From positions 1 to 64,000 of the forward strand of contig NZ_RJUF01000017.1 of assembly GCF_024343775.1 (NCBI RefSeq): DNA of 64,000 bases, read 5' to 3'. Positions 18,941 through 28,057 of this stretch are shown one piece after another (within the stretch, counting starts at the first letter, position 1; each line of letters opens with the position of its first letter). Below the pieces are notes generated by a model. It had not been told where the DNA came from, searched no databases, and was given only the letters and a program-made list of their open reading frames with translations. Source of the DNA: Lacihabitans soyangensis (GTDB lineage Bacteria; Bacteroidota; Bacteroidia; Cytophagales; Spirosomataceae). A program made the translations under genes and the position numbers.

Positions 18941-20157
18941 TGAGACTATTAATTATATCCCAATATTTTTGGCCTGAAAGCTTTAGAATTAATCAAGTTG
19001 CTGAGTCTTTGAGTGCGAATGGTTGTGAAGTTTATGTTTTAACAGGGCAACCTAACTATCCTGATGGTAATATATTTAAAGGCTACAAGAGTATTTCAAT
19101 CAAAAGAGAAAAAATGGGAGAGGTAAATATTATTCGAATCCCTTTAATTCCAAGAAAAAGTGGCAGTTCATTATTTTTATTTCTCAACTATTTCTCATTT
19201 GTGATCTCAGGCTTGTTTGTTGCACCCTTTTTACTTAAAAAACTACGATTTGATTCGATATTTGTTTATGCAGTAAGTCCCTTGACAAAAGCAATACCCG
19301 CGATTTTTCTCAAGTGGTTATATAGGTTACCACTTGTGATTTGGGTAGGTGATTTATGGCCAGAAAGTTTAAGTAGTACGGGTCATATTAAAAATAAAAA
19401 CATTCTCAACTTGGTGAGTATTGGTGTTCGGTTTATATATTCGCAGACAGATAAAATATTAGTACAATCCAAAGGGTTTATTCAGGATGTTCAGAAATTG
19501 GCTCCAAATAAAGAAGTATTGTATCTACCGAATCCTGAAAATAGGATTAGCTTAGAAAAGAACCTAGAAAATAATGGTTACAAACTAAATGGAAAATTTA
19601 AGATCGTATTTGCCGGTAATTTAGGAAGCGTACAGGCCTTAGACTCCATTATGGATTGTGCGGAATTACTAAAAGGTAATAAAGAAATTCATTTCACTCT
19701 GGTGGGCAGCGGAAGTAGAGTGGAATGGTTGAAAAAAAATATAGTTGAAAGGTCTTTGAAAAATGTTACACTTGCAGGAAGGTTTGACCCTCAATTTATG
19801 CCAGCGATTTTATATCAAGCAGATGCTTTATTAGTAACACTTATAAAAGATGAGTTGATGGCCAAAACAGTACCAAGTAAGTTACAAACTTATATGTCTA
19901 TTGGGAAACCCATTATTGCTGGTTTAGAAGGGTCTGGGGCGAAGATTGTTAAGGAAGCTAATTGTGGGGTATTAGTGGATGTTAGTTCCCCTAAAAACAT
20001 TTCTGAGGAAATATTACATCTTTCTAAACTTGATGGAAATGAATTAGATATTTTGGGTCAGAATGGTTTAAGTTATTTTGAAGAGAACTTTGCGATAAAT
20101 AGAATAACTAATAAACTAAAAATCATTTTAGCAGGAATACAACTATTGAATAAATAG
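18940..20157 (+). CDS. WbuB-like family 4 glycosyltransferase
   Basis: The 405-residue product begins MRLLIISQYFWPESFRINQV, followed by LTGQPNYPDGNIFKGY. Both are typical of the WbuB branch, which transfers L-FucNAc/L-QuiNAc-type sugars. A hydrophobic stretch near 80-105 and WVGDLWPESLSSTG near 138-151 are also typical. The C-terminal GT-B domain has FAGNLGSVQALDSI near 223-236 and VPSKLQTYMSIGKPIIAG near 308-325. The adjacent three-gene L-HexNAc module fits this donor. Its ATG overlaps the preceding TAA by one base. It is the last clear gene before a degraded 680-bp stretch. Confidence 0.86.
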   Translation: MRLLIISQYFWPESFRINQVAESLSANGCEVYVLTGQPNYPDGNIFKGYKSISIKREKMGEVNIIRIPLIPRKSGSSLFLFLNYFSFVISGLFVAPFLLKKLRFDSIFVYAVSPLTKAIPAIFLKWLYRLPLVIWVGDLWPESLSSTGHIKNKNILNLVSIGVRFIYSQTDKILVQSKGFIQDVQKLAPNKEVLYLPNPENRISLEKNLENNGYKLNGKFKIVFAGNLGSVQALDSIMDCAELLKGNKEIHFTLVGSGSRVEWLKKNIVERSLKNVTLAGRFDPQFMPAILYQADALLVTLIKDELMAKTVPSKLQTYMSIGKPIIAGLEGSGAKIVKEANCGVLVDVSSPKNISEEILHLSKLDGNELDILGQNGLSYFEENFAINRITNKLKIILAGIQLLNK

Positions 20158-20843
20158 TTATTATTAATTTTATAAGACAAGTATTATTTATAAAAAAATA
20201 ATGAATGTAGGAAAAATCATGAAGCGAATTTTTCCACAGTTTATCTTAACTGAAATTAGAAAGCGTTAAGAACTTACTGAGGTGAAGGAATGGATAGGTA
20301 ATGGATGTATTGCTCTACACCTTTTCAGTAAAGCAAAAAAATATTTCGTGATTCCAGAGAAGTTTTTAGCTATAACATTCTAATAGAAAGAGCTAATAAT
20401 CTTGGTAATATGATTGAGGCACCAAAGGCCTTTTTTAAAAAACTATTATTAATTGAACTTGGAATGGAATTATTTTTTAACGCAAAAGATAGGTTTAAGA
20501 AAGATAAACTTGTTACCAGTTTAAATGGATTTAGTGTTGTTGCACTAAGGTCTTTTTTAGAAAATATTAGTGAGCCCGCACTTTTTTGGTTATTTGGTCA
20601 TTATTCTGCGGGCATAAAGACAGAATGGGATATGAATTTCCTAGTTTTCGAAGAGTTGCATTCTAAATTCGGTCTTTCAATCATTTATTTCTTGTTGACG
20701 ATGCCAAGTGTTTTGTTGGTCATGATGATTCACCAAATATAGACACTTTAGCAGATTTCATAAGAAGTATGAATTCGGCATATGAAATATGCGTAGTTTA
20801 GGATATTATTATCTAATCTAGTATTCTGGTTTTGTGAACCAAA
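20158..20843 (+). pseudogene. Degraded coding remnant, function not recognised
   Basis: This 686-bp stretch holds broken coding-like pieces on the + strand. The longest is an open frame at 20332-20742 (110 residues from ATG 20410) with FSYNILIERANNLGN and FFKKLLLIELGMELFFNAKD. It stops at 20740-20742, while another frame continues at about 20703-20801 with FVGHDDSPNIDTLADFIRS. A third short open piece lies at about 20271-20382. This pattern suggests a frameshifted or partly deleted surface-carbohydrate gene. I cannot name the family, and a short real gene at 20410-20742 cannot be excluded. Confidence 0.4.
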
Positions 20844-21620
20844 TTGAGTTTTAAAAGTTTATATATATACTTATTAAATACTTTTTTTAATCGAAAGGTG
20901 CTTTTACCAAATGTTGTTAATATGAAATTAAAAATAATAAATTCTTTTGCAAATTTATTAAGAAAATTAGCGGTATCCCTTAATCCGGAGTTTCAAACTA
21001 TTCAGTTTGCTCGGGTAGATCATTTTTATTCCAATAATGGGAATGAAAAATTGTATAATTTTCAATTGGATGAGAATAGTACTGTCATTGATTTGGGAGG
21101 ATATGTCGGAGGTTGGACGGCTCAAATAAGTTCAAAATATAATTGTAAAATCTTTATTTTTGAGCCTTGTTTGGAGTATTATCAAATCATTGAGAAAAGA
21201 TTCAAATCAAACAAAAAAGTTATTCCGCTCAATCTTGGATTGTCGGGTCAAAATGTAAAACTGAAAATTCATAAAAATGGTGTTTCGTCAAGTATTTTTC
21301 CATCAAAATCGAATTCTAGTGTTGGAGAAGTTGAAGAAATTGAGTTATTAAGTGCCAAAGATTTTTTATTCTCTAACTCTCTTCTTAAAGTTAACCTTAT
21401 AAAAATCAATATTGAGGGAGGAGAGTTTGATTTATTAGAATATTTAATTGACGAAAATCTTATTGAACGATTTGACAATATTTTAGTTCAATTTCATGAG
21501 AATTTTCACAATGATTCCAATATTAGAATGGCCAAAATTCACTCAAAATTGTCAAATACTCATTTTTTAACCTTTCAATTTCCTTTTGTTTGGGAAAACT
21601 GGAAGAGAAAAGTACAATAG
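20844..21620 (+). CDS. FkbM-family SAM-dependent methyltransferase
   Basis: The 258-residue product starts at TTG. The SAM loop is VIDLGGYVGGWTAQIS near 77-92, then IFIFEPCLEYYQIIEKR near 100-116, and IKINIEGGEFDLLEYL near 184-199, the FkbM signature. The C-terminus ends in FVWENWKRK, a common style in this family. It is the second FkbM enzyme in the locus and likely O-methylates the polysaccharide. A continued frame after 21620 could extend it by about 25 residues if one A were added in a short A run near 21597, but the present end looks natural. Confidence 0.82.
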   Translation: MSFKSLYIYLLNTFFNRKVLLPNVVNMKLKIINSFANLLRKLAVSLNPEFQTIQFARVDHFYSNNGNEKLYNFQLDENSTVIDLGGYVGGWTAQISSKYNCKIFIFEPCLEYYQIIEKRFKSNKKVIPLNLGLSGQNVKLKIHKNGVSSSIFPSKSNSSVGEVEEIELLSAKDFLFSNSLLKVNLIKINIEGGEFDLLEYLIDENLIERFDNILVQFHENFHNDSNIRMAKIHSKLSNTHFLTFQFPFVWENWKRKVQ

Positions 21621-21726
21621 TTTGGGCATCACCATTTAATAAAAAAGAGATTAAACACTTTTTTATGAAGTATTTTGAAAATAGATTTACTGAAAAATAA
21701 TTGTATAAAATTAAATTGAAATAAAA

Positions 21727-22806
21727 ATGAAAACATTTAGACATCTTTTGCTGATTTTGGCCGTATTTGGTTCTTCTCTACTATTTGCTCAAAATGATAA
21801 TGTCGGTATAGGAACTGCCAAGCCTGATCAATCTTCTATTCTTGATTTGAATTCTTCCAAAAAAGGATTACTTATTCCTCGGATGACCCTCTCTGATCGG
21901 AACAATATCTCTATGCCTGCCAAAGGTCTTTTAATTTATCAAACAGACCAAAATGCGGGATTTCAATATTTTGATGGACTCGAATGGAAACCGTTGAACC
22001 GTGATGAGGAAAAAAGTTTAGCTTCTAGTGCGGCAATGTCTGGCACTTTAAATTATATTCCCAAATTTACAGGGGCATCTACTATTGATAATAGTGGTAT
22101 TTTTGAAGACGGAGCTGGAAATGTTGGTATTGGAACTTCCACAATACCAGCATTTGCTAAACTTCAAGTTCAAGGAAATTTGATTACAAATGGTAGTATT
22201 TTTATGAATGGTACCAGTGCAGCTTTAACTATGAATGCATTGAGTGCGGGATCACAAGGTAGATTTGACTTTAACGATGGAGGGGTTCCTAAATTTCAAA
22301 TTTATCATACTTTTGGTCAGAATGGATTAGGTATTTGGGATATTGTAGGTGCAAAGGATTTATTATTGTTTGATGCTGGGGTTGCTAATTTTAATAATTC
22401 TATCAAGGTAAACACAAATACTGGTTTCTTGGCAATCGGTAATTTCTCACCAGGAACTCCTCTTCCTACGCCTGCAGGTTACAGGCTGATAGTACAAGAC
22501 GGAATACTTACTGAAAAAGTAAAGGTAGCTCTCAAATCTTCTGTGGCAGATTGGGCTGATTATGTATTTGAGCCTGAGTATAAGACCAATATGATGACTC
22601 TAGATGAGGTGGAGCAGTTTACACTCAAAAACAAGCATTTGCCTAATGTGCCTTCGGCAGATAATATGGTTTCTGAAGGCTTAGACATTGCTAAAACTTC
22701 GAAAATGTTCATGGAAAAAATTGAAGAGTTAACCTTATATTTAATCGAGCTAAATAAAGAGGTAAAAGCCCTCAAAGTTGAGAATCAATTATTAAGAAAT
22801 AAGTAA
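21727..22806 (+). CDS. Secreted surface protein with C-terminal coiled coil
   Basis: The 359-residue protein has a signal peptide (about 1-21, ending LLFAQN). Then comes the phrase NVGIGTAKPDQSSILDLNSS...KGLLIPRMT, which opens many Bacteroidota surface/tail-fibre-like proteins. A second NVGIGTSTIPAFAKL unit lies near 136-150. The C-terminus (about 320-359) is a predicted coiled coil with heptad-like Leu/Ile/Val spacing, resembling the stalk left where endosialidase-chaperone domains end. A role as a trimeric surface fibre is inference. It is inside the polysaccharide locus, starts 106 bp after the FkbM gene, and ends before a strong terminator. Confidence 0.75.
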   Translation: MKTFRHLLLILAVFGSSLLFAQNDNVGIGTAKPDQSSILDLNSSKKGLLIPRMTLSDRNNISMPAKGLLIYQTDQNAGFQYFDGLEWKPLNRDEEKSLASSAAMSGTLNYIPKFTGASTIDNSGIFEDGAGNVGIGTSTIPAFAKLQVQGNLITNGSIFMNGTSAALTMNALSAGSQGRFDFNDGGVPKFQIYHTFGQNGLGIWDIVGAKDLLLFDAGVANFNNSIKVNTNTGFLAIGNFSPGTPLPTPAGYRLIVQDGILTEKVKVALKSSVADWADYVFEPEYKTNMMTLDEVEQFTLKNKHLPNVPSADNMVSEGLDIAKTSKMFMEKIEELTLYLIELNKEVKALKVENQLLRNK

Positions 22807-22822
22807 AAAAATCCCGAAATTT

Positions 22823-22856
22823 GACCCAGCATTAGAATAATGCTGGGTCTTTTTTA
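22823..22856 (+). terminator. Strong Rho-independent terminator inside the capsule locus
   Basis: A perfect 12-bp stem (22823-22834 with 22838-22849), a 3-base loop and a T run directly follow the coiled-coil surface-protein gene. It should end transcription of the long operon unless the UpxY protein suppresses it. Confidence 0.85.
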
Positions 22857-22868
22857 TTTTTAAAATTC

Positions 22869-23792
22869 ATGATGAAGATATTAATTACTGGTGGTGCAGG
22901 AAACGTAGGTAGTAGTTTGGCGGCATATTTATTGAATATTGGTAAGTATGAGGTTTGTATTTTTGATAATTTATTAACTGGTGACCTTAGCAAATTACCG
23001 TCAGCTGACCTACCGAATTGGTGGTTTATACGTGGAGATGTAAATAACTATCAAGACATTTCAGCAGTTATGTTATCAAATAGATTTGAATATGTCTTTC
23101 ATTATGCTGCCGTGGTTGGTGTTAAGAGGACGCTGGATAATCCCAAAATGGTCTTAAACGATATTGATGGGATTAGGAATATTTTAGATCTATCAAAAAA
23201 CACAGGTGTAAAAAGAGTGTTTTATTCATCTTCATCAGAGGTTTATGGTGAGCCTGTAGAAATTCCTCAATTTGAGGATACTACGCCTTTAAACTCGAAA
23301 TTACCTTATGCTATAGTAAAGAATCTAGGCGAAGCTTATCTTAAATCATACAATAAAGAATTTGGATTAGAATTCACAATTTTTCGTTTTTTTAACACTT
23401 ATGGTCCAAATCAAAGTCTAGATTTTGTAATTGCAAAATTTTTAAACCTAGCGATGAATAATCTTGATATAACAATATATGGTGATGGGAAACAAACTAG
23501 AACCTTTTGTTATGTAGATGATAATTTAGAAGTAACTAAGCGTATATTAGAGGGTGGATATTTCAAAAATGAGATACTAAATATTGGAAATGATATAGAG
23601 TACACTGTTTTAGAACTTGCCCAAATAATAATAAATATTACTAATTCGAAATCTAAAATTATTAGTTTGGATCCATTAGTGGAGGGAGATATGACAAGAA
23701 GAAAACCAGATATCTCAAAAATGAGAAAAGTTTTAAATAGGGAGTTAATTTCTTTGGAAGAAGGGATAAAAAAAATGATTAAATATAAATGA
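22869..23792 (+). CDS. NAD-dependent nucleotide-sugar epimerase/dehydratase (SDR)
   Basis: The 307-residue product is an extended SDR: MMKILITGGAGNVGSSLAAY, FDNLLTGDLSKL near 35-46 and HYAAVVGVKRTL near 77-88. SSSSEVYGEPVEIPQFE near 119-135 and the YAIVK catalytic pair near 146-150 follow. RFFNTYGPNQ and GDGKQTRTFCYVDDN are also present. It could be a UDP-glucose 4-epimerase-like or UDP-glucuronate decarboxylase-like enzyme, and sequence alone does not decide. It starts just after a strong terminator and its stop overlaps the start of the next gene (ATGA). It may therefore form its own unit with the initiating transferase. Confidence 0.85.
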   Translation: MMKILITGGAGNVGSSLAAYLLNIGKYEVCIFDNLLTGDLSKLPSADLPNWWFIRGDVNNYQDISAVMLSNRFEYVFHYAAVVGVKRTLDNPKMVLNDIDGIRNILDLSKNTGVKRVFYSSSSEVYGEPVEIPQFEDTTPLNSKLPYAIVKNLGEAYLKSYNKEFGLEFTIFRFFNTYGPNQSLDFVIAKFLNLAMNNLDITIYGDGKQTRTFCYVDDNLEVTKRILEGGYFKNEILNIGNDIEYTVLELAQIIINITNSKSKIISLDPLVEGDMTRRKPDISKMRKVLNRELISLEEGIKKMIKYK

Positions 23793-24925
23793 TAGTTATT
23801 TTAGTTTTTATTATTTCAGTTTTAGTAACTATAATTATTAATAGATTGCTTTTAGCGTTTTCGAAAAATCTAGGTACAAGAGGAGAAGAAAGGATTCAAG
23901 TTAGATGGGCTTCAACGACTAAGCCTTCATTAGGAGGATTTGCATTCTACATAATATTTTTGGGGCTAATTAGTACTACTGGGTTGATGGAAAACGAATA
24001 CTTAATTTTGAGTAAAAAACAAATGATGGGCTGTTTTATAGCCATAAGTCTCGGTTTTGCAATTGGTTTTGCTGATGATACCTACAATACTAATCCTCGA
24101 TTAAAAGCAATTGGCCAATTAGCGTGTGCTTTTGTTTTATTTTTCTTCGACATCCAAGTTAATTTGTTTGAAGGTTATGCTTTATTGAATTTTTTGGTAA
24201 CTTCATTTTGGGTAATAGGGTTAATGAATTCAATTAATATGTTGGATAATATGGATGGTGTAACTGCAACAGTTTCCTTATTAATAATATGTATATTTAT
24301 CTTTTTTATGCTCATAAATACATTAATTGATATCCATGTTTTGATAATCTTAGTAGGTGTCTGTGGTTCATTACTTGGATTTTTATATCATAATTGGTAT
24401 CCTTCAAAAATGTATATGGGAGATGCTGGCAGTCAATTTTTAGGTATATTCTTGGCTATTTTTAGTATCGTATTCCTATGGAAAGAGCCAGGACTTAACG
24501 ATTACGGAGGTTTTTTTTCTAAAATTTCGATACCATTATTAGTTTTTATAATTCCATTAATCGATACTTTTACGGTAGTCTTTTATAGGCTAAAACGAAA
24601 AAGTAGTCCTTTCAAAGGTGGAGCTGATCATACAACACATCATTTAGTTTATTATGGATTTTCGGAACGTACGGTTGTTTTTATTTTTGTCGCAATATAC
24701 GTTATAGTATTATTCATTATTTTTTATATGTTCAATTTTGAATTCATGAAGAATAATCAAAATTTTGTCACATATTTATTTATGGCATTAATTTTTGGAA
24801 TTATTCAATACTTTTATTCTAAAGGGGCATTGAAAATTAATGTAAAGAAAGCTAAGAGAAATGTGCAATCAAGAAAAAGTATTTATGAAAAAATAGTTAG
24901 CAAAATTCATATGTCGAAAGTTTAA
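23789..24925 (+). CDS. Undecaprenyl-phosphate HexNAc-1-phosphate transferase (WecA/MraY family)
   Basis: The 378-residue integral membrane protein has about 10 helices and the family's cytoplasmic motifs. These are WASTTKPSLGGFAFYI near 39-54, GFADDTYNTNPRLKAIGQ near 97-114 with the metal-binding DD pair, NMLDNMDGVTA near 150-160, MYMGDAGSQFLG near 208-219, and the His-rich GGADHTTHHLVYYG near 276-289. It should transfer a HexNAc-1-phosphate to undecaprenyl phosphate and so start the repeat unit. A HexNAc starter fits the presence of UDP-GlcNAc-derived sugars here. Confidence 0.9.
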   Translation: MIVILVFIISVLVTIIINRLLLAFSKNLGTRGEERIQVRWASTTKPSLGGFAFYIIFLGLISTTGLMENEYLILSKKQMMGCFIAISLGFAIGFADDTYNTNPRLKAIGQLACAFVLFFFDIQVNLFEGYALLNFLVTSFWVIGLMNSINMLDNMDGVTATVSLLIICIFIFFMLINTLIDIHVLIILVGVCGSLLGFLYHNWYPSKMYMGDAGSQFLGIFLAIFSIVFLWKEPGLNDYGGFFSKISIPLLVFIIPLIDTFTVVFYRLKRKSSPFKGGADHTTHHLVYYGFSERTVVFIFVAIYVIVLFIIFYMFNFEFMKNNQNFVTYLFMALIFGIIQYFYSKGALKINVKKAKRNVQSRKSIYEKIVSKIHMSKV

Positions 24926-24928
24926 AAA

Positions 24929-26524
24929 ATGCCTTATTTAGACCCATATACTTTAGTATTGACAGAAAAAACGTCGAGTCATTTACTCAGGAGGGCTACT
25001 TTTGGTCCAACCAGACAAGATATTATAAATTTTACCGGTGCTACTGCTGCAGATGCTGTAAATCAACTAATCAGTAATTCAGACTTTATTGTACCAGAAC
25101 CAGTAGATTTGGATATAAATTCTTCAACTAAAGGCGAAACTTATTTATCAAGAGTACCCTATGAAATTAATAAGAATTTTTATTACACTCATTATGTACG
25201 TTTATGGTGGATAGGTATTATGGCAAGGCAAACACCAACTTCAATATTAGATAAATTGACGCTATTTTGGCAAAATCATTTCGTCACCAATGTAGAAATA
25301 GTAAATGAATACAAATTTGAATTTGGATATATTGATTTACTTAGAAAAAATGCTCTTGGCAACTTTAAATATCTTGTGAAAGAAATTACCAAGAATTCAG
25401 CTATGCTAGTTTTTTTGAATGGTAATCAAAATGTTAAGGGAGAACCGAATGAAAATTATGCTAGAGAATTACAAGAATTATTTGTTGTGGGGGAAAAGGA
25501 TTTTTACGGAAATCCTACCTACGAGGAGAATGATGTTAGGGAAGCAGCTAAAGTATTAACTGGTTGGAAAACCAATGCTTACGGAGCCTTACCTCATGGA
25601 ACTTATTTTAGCTCAAATAACCATGATGAGACAGATAAAATATTCTCATCACATTATGGAAACAATATTATTTTTGGAAGGGCTGGGTTGAATGCAGGAG
25701 AATTAGAACTAAATGATCTTGTTTCAATGCTACTTAATCATCAAGAATCTGCGAAATTTATCTGCAGAAAGTTGTATCGGTGGTTCGTAAATCCAAACGT
25801 AACTGAGAATATTGAATTAAATATTATAATTCCATTAGCAACTTTTTTTGCTAGTCCAGCAAATAATTTTGAAATTGAACCAGTTGTACGAAAGTTACTC
25901 ACCAGTCAACATTTTTATGAAGAATCGAATATTGGTTCTATGGTAAAATCACCCTTCGATTTAATAATAGGGTCTATGCGTTTCTTTAATTTCCCAGTTC
26001 CTCAAGTAAGTCCAGCTGAGGTAAGTAGTTATTTGAATTATGTTAATTTTTGTTTTTACCTAATGGAAAATATGCAAATGGAAATTTTAAAACAACCTTC
26101 AGTATTTGGATATGAACCATATTACCAACCAGGATATTCAAAAATATGGATTAACTCCTCAACTTTGGGAAGAAGAAATCAATTTGTTGATGCTATAATA
26201 TATGGTGGTAACCTAGTGAATGCAAATTATAATATTAAAATTGATTTATTCAAACTCGCTTCAACGGCTGACGTTCCAAATAACGCTAACTCCATTGTTG
26301 AGCAATTTGCAAAATTCATGTTTACCCATGAATTAAGTTCAGCCCAAAAAATGTTTCTAGTAAACAATATTATGATGCAAGGGCTTCCATTGACTACTTG
26401 GCAATTTGAGTATAATGCATTTATTGCGGATCCAAATAATATTGATAAGAGAAACGCAGTGGAATACCGATTACAAACATTAATGAGGTATATTTTAAAA
26501 CTCGCAGAATTCCAGATCTGTTAA
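24929..26524 (+). CDS. DUF1800 family protein
   Basis: The 531-residue protein has the DUF1800 opening HLLRRATFGPTRQDIINF near residue 18. LDKLTLFWQNHFVT near 102-115, GEPNENYARELQELFVVG near 172-189 and VREAAKVLTGWKT near 203-215 follow. The biochemical function is unknown. It is always found next to a DUF1501 partner, as here. No signal peptide is visible at the N-terminus, which is unusual for a protein with an exported partner. It begins 3 bp after the initiating transferase and is followed by the DUF1501 gene after 9 bp. Confidence 0.85.
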   Translation: MPYLDPYTLVLTEKTSSHLLRRATFGPTRQDIINFTGATAADAVNQLISNSDFIVPEPVDLDINSSTKGETYLSRVPYEINKNFYYTHYVRLWWIGIMARQTPTSILDKLTLFWQNHFVTNVEIVNEYKFEFGYIDLLRKNALGNFKYLVKEITKNSAMLVFLNGNQNVKGEPNENYARELQELFVVGEKDFYGNPTYEENDVREAAKVLTGWKTNAYGALPHGTYFSSNNHDETDKIFSSHYGNNIIFGRAGLNAGELELNDLVSMLLNHQESAKFICRKLYRWFVNPNVTENIELNIIIPLATFFASPANNFEIEPVVRKLLTSQHFYEESNIGSMVKSPFDLIIGSMRFFNFPVPQVSPAEVSSYLNYVNFCFYLMENMQMEILKQPSVFGYEPYYQPGYSKIWINSSTLGRRNQFVDAIIYGGNLVNANYNIKIDLFKLASTADVPNNANSIVEQFAKFMFTHELSSAQKMFLVNNIMMQGLPLTTWQFEYNAFIADPNNIDKRNAVEYRLQTLMRYILKLAEFQIC

Positions 26525-26533
26525 TGTGAAATA

Positions 26534-28033
26534 ATGAATAGACGGCAATTTTTTACTTCTTCTTCTAGCTGCTTATTGCCACTTTTCTTAGATAAGAAGA
26601 GTTTGAGAGTGTTTTCCAATAGTACACCATTGGTTAAGTCAATTCTAGAAACAGATGCATTGTCTACCGATAGAGTACTAGTTCTGATCTATTTAAACGG
26701 TGGAAATGATGGCTTGAATACTGTTATTCCTTTAGACCAAATGTCGGAATATCAGAGTTTGCGATCTAACATTGCTATTCCAGAAAATAGTGCTTTAGTT
26801 CTGCAAAATCATATCAATATGGGATTACATCCCTCAATGATTGGCTTTAAAAATTTATTTACCGAAGGAAAGCTTTCAATTATTAATTCAGTTTCTTACC
26901 CTAACCCAAACTTCTCTCATCATCGATCAACGGAAATTTGGATGACTGCAACTGACTCAAATGTCCAGGCCGCCACTGGTTGGGCAGGTAGATATTTAGA
27001 TAATCGGTTTCCAAATTATCCTGCTGCCTATCCATCTGTAGAAATGGATGACCCGATAGCTTTACAAATTGGTTATGTAACTTCAACAGCTTTATTGGGT
27101 CCGGCAGAATCAATGGCCATTGCACTTAATGATCCAGAAACATTTAAATTACTCATAGGTGAAGGAACTCCAAATATACCAACTGATTTACCTTGTTGCG
27201 AAGCAGGCGATCTTATTTCATATATTCGCAAGCAAAAGATTTTATCTATTGGTTATGCCGACAGAATTAAGCATGCCGCAGACTTGGGAGCCAATTATGC
27301 AACTTATCCCGTAAATAATGGTTTAGCTGATCAACTAAAAATAGTCTCTAGATTAATTCATGGTGGTTTAAAAACGAAAGTGTACTTGGTAACTCAAGAT
27401 GGTTACGATACTCATGCGAACCAAGTTTCAACTACACCTACTACAGGGCTACATGCAAACTTATTAAAAGATTTATCTGATGCTATTAGTGCCTTTCAAG
27501 CTGATTTGAAGTTACAGAACATTGAAGACAGGGTAGTTGGTATGACATTTTCGGAATTTGGAAGGCGTGCAAAATCTAATAACAGTAATGGAACTGATCA
27601 TGGAGTTGCGGCTCCTGTGTTTGTTTTTGGAACCAAGATTAAACAAAAAGTAATAGGAAATAATCCAGACCTAACTGACCTGGAGAATAATGATATTAAA
27701 ATGCAAATTGATTTCAGGAGGATATATAGAGATATTCTTCAGGATTGGTTTGGAGTTAGTTCACAACTTACTAATCAGTTTTTGTATAAGGATTTTAGTA
27801 CCATCTCTCTTTTTAATGAATATATAGAAAGCGTAAAGTCTGGTAATTGGTTAGATCCATCGACATGGTCAATTGGGAGAGTTCCAAAGTTAGACGAGAA
27901 TGTAAAAATAAACATAGGGCATAAGGTTATTGTAAAGTCTACAGATAGGGTGGAATGTAAATATCTAAACATTTTGGGAAATTTTGAAACAGAGAATGGA
28001 GCGTATTTTAAATCTGGAGGATTGATGAATTAA
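26534..28033 (+). CDS. DUF1501 family protein with extra C-terminal domain
   Basis: The 499-residue protein opens with a Tat-like N-terminus (MNRRQFFTSSSSCLLPLF). It has the DUF1501 body: VLIYLNGGNDGLNTVIPL near 49-66, FSHHRSTEIW near 126-135, VTQDGYDTHANQ near 288-299, and MTFSEFGRRAKSN...GTDHG near 336-358. DUF1501 is related to the alkaline phosphatase/sulfatase superfamily. The last 60-70 residues (SGNWLDPSTWSIGRVPKLDE...) form an added beta-type segment of the kind found in secreted Bacteroidota proteins with NW.DP.TW motifs. The role in the polysaccharide locus is unknown. Confidence 0.85.
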   Translation: MNRRQFFTSSSSCLLPLFLDKKSLRVFSNSTPLVKSILETDALSTDRVLVLIYLNGGNDGLNTVIPLDQMSEYQSLRSNIAIPENSALVLQNHINMGLHPSMIGFKNLFTEGKLSIINSVSYPNPNFSHHRSTEIWMTATDSNVQAATGWAGRYLDNRFPNYPAAYPSVEMDDPIALQIGYVTSTALLGPAESMAIALNDPETFKLLIGEGTPNIPTDLPCCEAGDLISYIRKQKILSIGYADRIKHAADLGANYATYPVNNGLADQLKIVSRLIHGGLKTKVYLVTQDGYDTHANQVSTTPTTGLHANLLKDLSDAISAFQADLKLQNIEDRVVGMTFSEFGRRAKSNNSNGTDHGVAAPVFVFGTKIKQKVIGNNPDLTDLENNDIKMQIDFRRIYRDILQDWFGVSSQLTNQFLYKDFSTISLFNEYIESVKSGNWLDPSTWSIGRVPKLDENVKINIGHKVIVKSTDRVECKYLNILGNFETENGAYFKSGGLMN

Positions 28034-28057
28034 GACAATGTTTGTCCCGAAAAACAA

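Noticed and set aside
21597-21700. Frameshift extending the second FkbM protein by about 25 residues
   Set aside because: An added A would keep the frame open, but the present end (FVWENWKRK) is natural for the family. Reads would be needed to decide.
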